Shown: positions 15,348 to 22,268 of the stretch, one piece after another
How positions within the stretch are numbered: the first letter of the stretch is position 1
Layout: each line of letters begins with the position of its first letter
Source: JBBQSF01 sp038214085
GTDB taxonomy: Bacteria; Bacteroidota; Bacteroidia; Bacteroidales; CG2-30-32-10
Direction of reading: 5' to 3'
DNA length: 30,160 nucleotides
Assembly: GCA_038214085.1 (NCBI GenBank)
Contig: JBBQSF010000021.1
Span: 1 to 30,160, forward strand
Made by a program: the position numbers and the translations under genes
The notes under the pieces: generated by a model
What the model saw: the letters and a program-made list of their open reading frames with translations, nothing else
Databases searched by the model: none
What the model was told of the DNA's origin: nothing

Positions 15348-17342
15348 TTATTTGGCTACAATTACAAATTCGGTGCGCCTGTTTTTTGCTCGACCTTCCT
15401 CTGTATAATTTGAAGCAATAGGTTTGGATTCTCCAAAACCCTGATAACTCAGATTTGAGCTCGAAACTCCTTCCTGAATCATATAATCAAACACTGATTT
15501 GGCTCTGTTTTCGGATAAAATCTGGTTAAAAGTATCATCGCTCACATTATCGGTATGGCCATGAATAGCAATTTGAAAAGTAGGATGGTCTTTTAAATAT
15601 TCCACAAAATCATCAATGATTCTCTTGCTTTCGGTAGTAAGATCATACTTGCCGTATGCAAAATAAATATCGTTTAGTCGGTATGATGCGCCAACTTCAA
15701 GCTGCTTAACTTCAAAATTAACAGTAGCTGGCTTATCATAAACCGTATCCTGTTTGCTTATGTATTTTGAAGTGTACGCATATTCATCCGATTTTACAGT
15801 TAACACATAATCATTCCGAAAAGCAGTGGCTATAACATATTTTCCACTTACGGAATCCACAGGAATTTCTGTAACCTGTTTGGTCACAGCATTTTTAAGC
15901 TGAACCTTAACATTGGCAACAGGATCTGATTTTAATTCATCCTTAACATTTCCTTTTATAAACAAAACAGTGTCTGGTCTTGCTTCTTTATAAAGTTCAA
16001 ACGAATAAATATCCCAATTGCCAACTCCTTTAAAACGTGTTGAATCATTGGATGCAAAATAACCGTAATGACCATCGGTACTCACAAAAAATCCAACATC
16101 GTCGCCAACGCTATTTATTGGGTAACCTAGATTCTGAGGTTTTCCCCATTTGCCATCCTTTCCTTTGCGGCAATAGAAAATATCGTATCCACCAAGCCCT
16201 GACCAGCCCTGCGATGAAAAATAAAATGTATTGTTATCGGTATGAATAAAAGGAGTTTTTTCATTTGCAGCAGTATTTATTCCGGCTCCCATATTTTCCG
16301 GCACACCCCATTCGCCAAGTTCATTTTTTACAGTTTTATAAATGTCATATCCACCATAACCGCCAGTACGATCAGAGATAAAGTAAAGGGTTTTCCCATC
16401 AGAAGAAATTGAAGGCTGCGATTCCCACGATTTGTTTCCGTTAATTTTTGTTCCCAGATTTGTTATTTCGCCCCAAGATCCGTTAATATTTTCTGAAATA
16501 CAAAGATCACAGTTAAAGTATGTTTTATCTTTCAATTCCTTGCAAACAGTATAAATAAGATATTTATTATCGATAGTTAGTGTGGCGCCTCCTTCATTGT
16601 CATTGATATTAAAGGGACTTGGCATTTCTTCACCTTCGCTGAAATTGCCGTTTTGCCGTTCGCTAAACATAAACTTTTCTTTATACGTAAGTTTTTTAAA
16701 CATATCATCTTTTTTGGGCTCAACTTCGTACTTACGTGTAAACAAGACCAATTCATTATCAGGCGATATGATTGGAAGATATTCAGGAAGTTTGGTATTC
16801 ACACCCTTAATCGGTATAGGATTGAAGGGAACAGGAGATTTCATCAAAGAAGAATAAGTCTTGGTATATGACATTATACTATCAGCTCTGTTATAATCTT
16901 CAACTTTCTTTATTTTATCAGGATCTTTAATAAAATTTTTCATATATATGTAAGCAGTATCCAGCTTGTCGTCGGCATAATAAATTTCACCAAGATAAAA
17001 ATGTACGTATGGATCACTATATTCTGGACAAATTTGCAATACCCTTTTCAAATACTTTTTGGCAGTTACCAAATTAAGCATGGTTGGCCTCATGTAAATT
17101 TTTCCAATCATAAAATAGGCATCTGCATAGTCAGGTTCGGCTTCAATAACTTCTCTGAAAATTTTTAATGAAGCAGTTATTTTTCCTGACTTGTATTCGC
17201 TCATTGCAGATTCATAAAGTTTAGTGGCTTTTTTGTTATTAACCGCGCATGGTTCGGATTCATCGTCCTGAGCATAAGTTGCTGACGAAAAAATCAAGAG
17301 CGTAAGTATAAAAAAGTATTGGATAATAAATTTACTTTTCAT
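15348..17342 (-). CDS. TPR / PD40 beta-propeller / carboxypeptidase-regulatory-like / OmpA protein, PorE-like architecture
   Basis: This 664-residue envelope protein has, in order: a signal peptide (ending ATYAQ); TPR-like repeats (about 35-150); a six-bladed PD40 propeller (about 180-450, with repeated SSDGKTLYFISDR-type blades and GGYDIY motifs); a carboxypeptidase regulatory-like fold (about 455-545); and a C-terminal OmpA peptidoglycan-binding domain (from about 555, with IHGHTDN and the ENRAKSV and NRRTEF motifs). This order matches PorE, which anchors the type IX secretion machine to peptidoglycan. Bacteroidota encode several paralogues with this layout, so the PorE assignment is tentative. 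Here the signal peptide looks like type I rather than lipoprotein. Its ATG overlaps the aroC stop by 4 bp (ATGA). Confidence 0.85.
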   Translation of the reverse strand: MKSKFIIQYFFILTLLIFSSATYAQDDESEPCAVNNKKATKLYESAMSEYKSGKITASLKIFREVIEAEPDYADAYFMIGKIYMRPTMLNLVTAKKYLKRVLQICPEYSDPYVHFYLGEIYYADDKLDTAYIYMKNFIKDPDKIKKVEDYNRADSIMSYTKTYSSLMKSPVPFNPIPIKGVNTKLPEYLPIISPDNELVLFTRKYEVEPKKDDMFKKLTYKEKFMFSERQNGNFSEGEEMPSPFNINDNEGGATLTIDNKYLIYTVCKELKDKTYFNCDLCISENINGSWGEITNLGTKINGNKSWESQPSISSDGKTLYFISDRTGGYGGYDIYKTVKNELGEWGVPENMGAGINTAANEKTPFIHTDNNTFYFSSQGWSGLGGYDIFYCRKGKDGKWGKPQNLGYPINSVGDDVGFFVSTDGHYGYFASNDSTRFKGVGNWDIYSFELYKEARPDTVLFIKGNVKDELKSDPVANVKVQLKNAVTKQVTEIPVDSVSGKYVIATAFRNDYVLTVKSDEYAYTSKYISKQDTVYDKPATVNFEVKQLEVGASYRLNDIYFAYGKYDLTTESKRIIDDFVEYLKDHPTFQIAIHGHTDNVSDDTFNQILSENRAKSVFDYMIQEGVSSSNLSYQGFGESKPIASNYTEEGRAKNRRTEFVIVAK

Positions 17343-18424
17343 GATTCAAAATTCTTATAAGCATTATAACGTAAAAAATGATCGGCAAGTATAAGAGCGG
17401 TCATGGCTTCAACCACAGGAACAACGCGGGGAGCGACACAAACATCGTGCCGTCCGGGCACAGAAACTTCAACAGAATTTAATTCGGAATCTACCGTTGT
17501 TTGTGATTTTGAAATGGATGCAATGGGTTTAAAAGCCACACTAAAATAAATATCCATACCGTTAGATAATCCGCCCTGAATGCCTCCTGAATGATTTGTA
17601 AGCGTGGATATTTTATTATTACTCACAACAAAAGAATCATTATTTTCAGATCCTTTCAATTGAACAGAGCTGAATCCTTCACCATATTCAAATCCTTTTG
17701 CAGCATTAATACTCATCATTGCTTTTGCCAAATCAGCCTGAAGTTTATCAAAAACAGGTTCGCCAAGCCCCACAGGAACGCCTTTAACAATGGTATGAAT
17801 TTCTGCACCAATTGAATCACCTTCATCTTTCAGGCTTTTTAATAGCTGAAGCATTTGAGTTTCTTTCTCTTTATCAGGACAAAAAATTTCACTTGAATTA
17901 ATATCGGAATATTTATATTCTTTGGTTTTATCCACTTTAATATCGCCAACGGCAGAAACATAAGAAAATATTTCTATTCCATGTTTTTGTAAAAAAAGTT
18001 TCGCAATAGCTCCAGCAGCGACTCTCACAGCGGTTTCCCGAGCCGAAGATCGGCCTCCTCCCCTAGCATCACGAATTCCATATTTTTGCTGATACACAAA
18101 ATCGGCATGAGACGGTCGGAAAACATTCGAAATGTTTTGGTAATCGGAGCTTTGGTGCGCTTTATTTTTAATTATAAATGCAATAGGTGTACCTAGTGTT
18201 TTCCCTTCAAAAATGCCTGAAAGAAATTCCACATTATCTTCTTCAATACGAGTTGTTGTATAAGATACTCCAGAAGCCTTGCGGCGAGCCATTTCCGCAT
18301 TAATAAACATATAATCCAATATTATTCCCGAAGGGCATCCGTCAATAACTCCTCCCACTGCTTCGCCATGCGATTCTCCAAATGATGTTAATGAAAACAA
18401 TTTTCCAATTCGGTTTCCAGACAT
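17339..18424 (-). CDS. aroC: Chorismate synthase
   Basis: This 361-residue protein has full family length. Hallmarks are GKLFSLTSFGESHGEAVGGVIDGCPSG at the N-terminus, RPSHAD (about residue 105), the RGGGRSSARET motif, and the C-terminal SGGIQGGLSNG and GRHDVCVAPRVVPVVEAM blocks. It converts 5-enolpyruvylshikimate 3-phosphate to chorismate, the last common step of aromatic biosynthesis, using reduced FMN. It is translationally coupled to the following gene by an ATGA overlap and lies 8 bp after the WD40 gene, so it sits inside an operon of envelope-type proteins. Confidence 0.97.
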   Translation of the reverse strand: MSGNRIGKLFSLTSFGESHGEAVGGVIDGCPSGIILDYMFINAEMARRKASGVSYTTTRIEEDNVEFLSGIFEGKTLGTPIAFIIKNKAHQSSDYQNISNVFRPSHADFVYQQKYGIRDARGGGRSSARETAVRVAAGAIAKLFLQKHGIEIFSYVSAVGDIKVDKTKEYKYSDINSSEIFCPDKEKETQMLQLLKSLKDEGDSIGAEIHTIVKGVPVGLGEPVFDKLQADLAKAMMSINAAKGFEYGEGFSSVQLKGSENNDSFVVSNNKISTLTNHSGGIQGGLSNGMDIYFSVAFKPIASISKSQTTVDSELNSVEVSVPGRHDVCVAPRVVPVVEAMTALILADHFLRYNAYKNFES

Positions 18425-18432
18425 AATTTTTG

Positions 18433-19881
18433 TTATTTAATTTTATTTTTCAAATAAAACTCTTTTAAATCGCTATCGCTAGATGGATCTATCTGTTTTC
18501 CCGCAAAATATTTCTGACCAGAAACAGGATGAATTATTGAAATATTAATGTACTCATATTTCTCCGAATTGGGATTATAGCGTTTAATTCCGGAAGTCTT
18601 TGCATTTAAAAAATTCGTTTTAAATGTTTTTGCATCGTCAATCGGCATAGTTAATGAATACTGAACTTTATCAATGGTTACTTGATATTGTCCCATGTCT
18701 GCATCGTAAGTGCTAATACTAGAAATTTTTAAATCCATAAGCTGATATGATTCTTTGACAACATTTTTATATTTTGTCTTTTCATCGCGAACACATTCTT
18801 CTTTAAGACCAGCCTTGAGTTCTATAAATTTTTCAAGTCGTTTATTGTACTGGTCTGAAGTTTCAAATTCATCTTTTGGTTTAATTAGATAAGCATATTG
18901 GGCAAGTTTTTCTTTAATGCATTTTTCATATTTGTAATATGTCATATCCCAAAATTTCACGGATCCGTCAGAACATGCACTGTAAAGCACCGTTCCACTA
19001 GAATTAAAAGTAAGACCACGCACACCACCACCTGCTGATTTCATGATCGAATTTAAAACTCCGGTTGCAACATTCCATATTTTAATATAATTCCCACTAC
19101 CAGCAACAGCAATCAATTTGCCATCAGTACTAAAACATACAGTATTTAGTGAAGTACTGTCCTTTTCAATGCTCCGAATCAAACCGTTCTGAGGTATACT
19201 CCAAAACTTTATTGTATTGTCGTCGCTCACCGAAGCAATTATTTTATCAAAAGGGCTAACAGCAACAGCATTTATATTTCCAAAATGTCCTTTAAAAGTA
19301 TTAAGCACATTTCCGCTAGAAACATCCCATAATTTAACTGTTTTATCCCAACTTCCACTTACAAGATTTTTACCGTCGGGTGTAAAACAAATAGACGTTA
19401 CTACATCAGTGTGACCGGTTAGTTTTCTTAATATACTAAGTGATGACAAATCATAAACAATTATTGTGTTGTCGTCGCTGGCTGTAGCCAACATTTTATT
19501 ATCAGGACTGAAGCAAACAGAATTAATGCGGTCGGAATGATCGCTAAAATATTTAAGCAATTGTTTGCTTTTGGCATCCCATATACAAAGTTTTTTATCC
19601 CAACCTGCACTCGCTATATACTTTCCATCACTGCTGCAAGCCACTGATAATACCGTTCCTGTATGAAAGAGCAAAGTATCGGTGCAAATGCCTGAAACTG
19701 CATCCCAAATTTTAATGGATTTATCCCAGCCTGCCGTGATAATTTTTGAATTATCGGAATTTACTGCAACAGAAGCCACACTTACACTGTCTGCTTGAAT
19801 TTTTAACAAATAATCCTGTGCAAACAATGAGTTTTGGGTAATTAACAGCAATACAATGATTGTTTTTAAGCACTTAGCCAT
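18433..19881 (-). CDS. Secreted WD40-repeat protein
   Basis: This 482-residue protein has a signal peptide (about 1-22, ending NSLFAQ) followed by about seven WD40 repeats to residue ~325 that should form a beta-propeller. The repeats are clear: SVAVNSDNSKIITAGWDKSIKIWD, SVACSSDGKYIASAGWDKKLCIWD, then SVCFSPDNKMLATASDD and others. A C-terminal region of about 150 residues (EFETSDQYNKRLEKF, then a beta-rich part ending in SGQKYFAGKQ) occurs in other Bacteroidota proteins, but I have no name for it. It is the first gene of the operon that includes aroC, and has its own -7 box. The propeller suggests a scaffold or binding role in the periplasm or outer membrane. Confidence 0.85.
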   Translation of the reverse strand: MAKCLKTIIVLLLITQNSLFAQDYLLKIQADSVSVASVAVNSDNSKIITAGWDKSIKIWDAVSGICTDTLLFHTGTVLSVACSSDGKYIASAGWDKKLCIWDAKSKQLLKYFSDHSDRINSVCFSPDNKMLATASDDNTIIVYDLSSLSILRKLTGHTDVVTSICFTPDGKNLVSGSWDKTVKLWDVSSGNVLNTFKGHFGNINAVAVSPFDKIIASVSDDNTIKFWSIPQNGLIRSIEKDSTSLNTVCFSTDGKLIAVAGSGNYIKIWNVATGVLNSIMKSAGGGVRGLTFNSSGTVLYSACSDGSVKFWDMTYYKYEKCIKEKLAQYAYLIKPKDEFETSDQYNKRLEKFIELKAGLKEECVRDEKTKYKNVVKESYQLMDLKISSISTYDADMGQYQVTIDKVQYSLTMPIDDAKTFKTNFLNAKTSGIKRYNPNSEKYEYINISIIHPVSGQKYFAGKQIDPSSDSDLKEFYLKNKIK

Positions 19882-19897
19882 AATTTTGGAATTTTGT

Positions 19898-19905
19898 CAA
19901 ATTTA
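19898..19905 (-). promoter_or_regulatory. -7 promoter box of the WD40-aroC-OmpA-TMTC operon
   Basis: The minus strand reads TAAATTTG and ends 16 nt before the WD40 gene ATG. It is the only good promoter match I noticed upstream of the four tightly spaced genes. Confidence 0.55.
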
Positions 19906-20036
19906 TAAATAAATTATTTTCTGTCATTAATTTATCGAAACAATGTATTAACATTAAAATTCAACGTACAAAATTAATTCTGAACCAATTATACCCTCAA
20001 TGTGTATAAGTACAAGCCAGTGAAACACTTTTTAGC

Positions 20037-20044
20037 TATCTTTG
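20037..20044 (+). promoter_or_regulatory. -7 promoter box of smpB
   Basis: TATCTTTG matches TAnnTTTG and lies 16 nt before the smpB ATG. A -33 TTTG is not evident. Confidence 0.5.
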
Positions 20045-20060
20045 CAAAAGCAATAAAAAA

Positions 20061-20507
20061 ATGGGGAATCCAGTAAACATAAAAAACAAGAAAGCTTATT
20101 TTGAGTATTTTATTCTCGAAAAATTATCGGCTGGAATTCAGCTGACAGGAACAGAAATAAAATCAGTAAGAGAAAGTAAAGCCAGTATTGCTGAAGCATA
20201 TTGTTTATTTATTAATGGTGAATTGTATGTTAGAAACATGCATATTACTGAATATACCTACGGAACATACAACAATCATATTCCCAAAAGAGACCGAAAA
20301 TTGCTGATTACAAAAAGGGAATTAAGAAAACTAAGTACTAAATTAAAGGAACAAGGCTTAACAGTTGTGCCATTACTTTTGTTTATCAACGACAAAGGTC
20401 TTGCGAAACTTGAAATTGCCCTTGCAAAAGGAAAAAAGCTTTACGATAAACGTGAAACTCTGAAAGGTAAGGATGCGCAACGGGAGATGGACAGAAGAGA
20501 TAAATAA
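20061..20507 (+). CDS. smpB: SsrA (tmRNA)-binding protein SmpB
   Basis: This 148-residue protein has the normal length. Family motifs are NKKAYFEYFILEKLSAGIQLTGTEIKSVRE at the N-terminus, the YNNHIPKRDRKLL loop, and a basic C-terminal tail with KGKKLYDKRETLKGKDAQRE that enters the ribosomal mRNA channel. SmpB and tmRNA rescue stalled ribosomes by trans-translation. No tmRNA gene is visible in the adjacent 123-bp gap or elsewhere in the window. Confidence 0.97.
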   Translation: MGNPVNIKNKKAYFEYFILEKLSAGIQLTGTEIKSVRESKASIAEAYCLFINGELYVRNMHITEYTYGTYNNHIPKRDRKLLITKRELRKLSTKLKEQGLTVVPLLLFINDKGLAKLEIALAKGKKLYDKRETLKGKDAQREMDRRDK

Positions 20508-20588
20508 TCTATTCGTATAAAATAGGACATTCAAAAGCCAAGAAAAAGATTACAGATTCTGTAATTATCTATAATGAAAACTATTTCG

Positions 20589-20596
20589 TAATTTTG
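20589..20596 (+). promoter_or_regulatory. -7 promoter box of panB
   Basis: TAATTTTG matches TAnnTTTG and ends 34 nt before the panB start. The gap between smpB and panB (123 bp) holds nothing else I recognise. Confidence 0.4.
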
Positions 20597-20630
20597 AAGA
20601 AAATTTCCTTCAGGGATTTAATTCAATGTT

Positions 20631-21449
20631 ATGAGTTCAGCCAATCGCGTAGTAAATAAAGTTACTACCCACGTTTTAAGAGAAATGAAATATCAGGGCG
20701 AAAAAATTGCCATGCTTACTGCTTACGACTTTTCTACAGCGAAAATCCTCGACAGCGCTTTGATAGATGTTATTCTGGTTGGTGATTCCGCTTCAAATGT
20801 TATGGCAGGTCACAAAACCACATTGCCCATTACACTAAACGAAATGATCTACCATGCATCATCAGTTGTACGGGCAGTTAACAGGGCGCTAGTGGTGGTG
20901 GATCTCCCCTTTGGAACCTATCAGGGGAATTCAAAAGAAGCGCTGGCTTCTGCTATCCGAATAATGAAAGAATCGGGAGCTGATGCTGTAAAACTTGAAG
21001 GTGGTCGAGAAATTTTAGAATCAGTTGACAGGATTTTATCCGCAGGAATTCCCGTAATGGGCCATCTCGGACTTACACCACAGTCCATTCACAAATTTGG
21101 AACTTATGTTGTAAGAGCCACTGAAGAAGACGAAGCAAACAGACTCATTGATGATGCATTGATTCTTGACAAAGCTGGAATTTTTAGTCTTGTTCTCGAA
21201 AAAATTCCAGCCAAACTTGCTACCGAAGTTACCCGTCAGATCAAAGTTCCAACAATAGGAATTGGTGCGGGCAGTGGTTGCGACGGTCAAGTGCTCGTGC
21301 TTCATGATATGCTTGGAATTACACAAGAATTTTCGCCTAGATTCTTACGCCGTTATCACAACCTTTACGAAGAAATCAAAGGCTCGGTAGAGGCTTATAT
21401 CAATGACGTAAAATCACTCGATTTCCCGAATCAAAAAGAGCAGTATTAG
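20631..21449 (+). CDS. panB: 3-methyl-2-oxobutanoate hydroxymethyltransferase
   Basis: This 272-residue protein has normal PanB length. It carries AMLTAYDFSTAKILD, the metal-binding VGDSASNVMAGHKTTLPIT, KLEGG, the GIPVMGHLGLTPQS block and the C-terminal IGIGAGSGCDGQVLVLHDMLG. It transfers a hydroxymethyl group from methylene-tetrahydrofolate to 2-oxoisovalerate to make ketopantoate, the first step of pantothenate and coenzyme A synthesis. No panC or panE lies alongside. It is followed 2 bp after the stop by a 7-bp-periodic array. Confidence 0.97.
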   Translation: MSSANRVVNKVTTHVLREMKYQGEKIAMLTAYDFSTAKILDSALIDVILVGDSASNVMAGHKTTLPITLNEMIYHASSVVRAVNRALVVVDLPFGTYQGNSKEALASAIRIMKESGADAVKLEGGREILESVDRILSAGIPVMGHLGLTPQSIHKFGTYVVRATEEDEANRLIDDALILDKAGIFSLVLEKIPAKLATEVTRQIKVPTIGIGAGSGCDGQVLVLHDMLGITQEFSPRFLRRYHNLYEEIKGSVEAYINDVKSLDFPNQKEQY

Positions 21450-21451
21450 GA

Positions 21452-21514
21452 GTTGAAAATTTAGAGTTAAAAGTTCAGAATTTAGAGTTTAGAATTTAGA
21501 GTTTAGAGTTTAGA
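21452..21514. repeat. Array of 9 degenerate 7-bp units (RTTTAGA)
   Basis: The stretch divides into nine 7-bp units: GTTGAAA, ATTTAGA, GTTAAAA, GTTCAGA, ATTTAGA, GTTTAGA, ATTTAGA, GTTTAGA, GTTTAGA. It begins 2 bp after the panB stop. Period and consensus (purine-TT-T/C-AGA) resemble the array at 5831-5935 when that one is rotated by one base. Confidence 0.85.
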
Positions 21515-21557
21515 ATTGACCTGAAACGATGAACTGAAAGCCGATCCATAAAATTAA

Positions 21558-22259
21558 ATGCAAAAAGAACATAAAATATTTACCCCTGTTTCTGAAAGAA
21601 TTCTATATTCTGATAATCATTTAATTGCGGTGAACAAACTTTCTTCTGAGATTGTTCAGGGCGACAAGACTGGCGATATGCCTCTTAGTGAAACTTTAAA
21701 AATTTATATCAAAGAAAAATTCAACAAACCTGGCAATGTTTACCTTGGAGTAATTCACCGTATTGATAGACCGGTAAGTGGCGCAGTTCTCTTTGCAAGG
21801 ACAGACAAAGCACTTTCGCGCATGAATAAACTGATTCACGACCGCAAAATAAAAAAAATGTATTATGCAATTGTTCGCAATCAACCTCAGGCTGAAGAAG
21901 GTCGGCTCGAACATTTTCTGCTAAAAAATGAAGAAAAAAACAAATCATTTGTCGTGAATGAAACAAGCAAAGGCGCTCAAAAAGCAGAACTCAGTTATAA
22001 ATTAATTGGTAAAAGCGACAATTTTTTTTTATTGGAAATTGAATTACATACAGGTCGACACCACCAGATAAGAGCGCAACTTGCTGCTATTGGCTGCCCC
22101 ATTAAAGGCGATTTAAAATACGGTTCGCCCCGTTCAAATACTGATGGCTCCATTTGTCTTCATGCGAGAAGTATTGAATTTGAACACCCTGTTATACACG
22201 AAAATATCAAAATTGAAGCGCCTTTACCAAAAAGTGATGTGTGGGAATTCTTTAAATAA
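21558..22259 (+). CDS. RluA-family RNA pseudouridine synthase
   Basis: This 233-residue protein is a single catalytic domain without an S4 domain, as in the short RluA-type enzymes. The catalytic motif is HRIDRPVSGAVLFAR with Asp70 as the expected nucleophile. Other conserved parts are RILYSDNHLIAVNK at the start, MYYAIV, and the ETHTGRxHQIR-like LHTGRHHQIRAQLAAIGCPIKGDLKYG. It should isomerise uridine in ribosomal or transfer RNA; the exact site cannot be told. It stands 9 bp before the large outer-membrane protein gene. Confidence 0.92.
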   Translation: MQKEHKIFTPVSERILYSDNHLIAVNKLSSEIVQGDKTGDMPLSETLKIYIKEKFNKPGNVYLGVIHRIDRPVSGAVLFARTDKALSRMNKLIHDRKIKKMYYAIVRNQPQAEEGRLEHFLLKNEEKNKSFVVNETSKGAQKAELSYKLIGKSDNFFLLEIELHTGRHHQIRAQLAAIGCPIKGDLKYGSPRSNTDGSICLHARSIEFEHPVIHENIKIEAPLPKSDVWEFFK

Positions 22260-22268
22260 CAACTGTTC

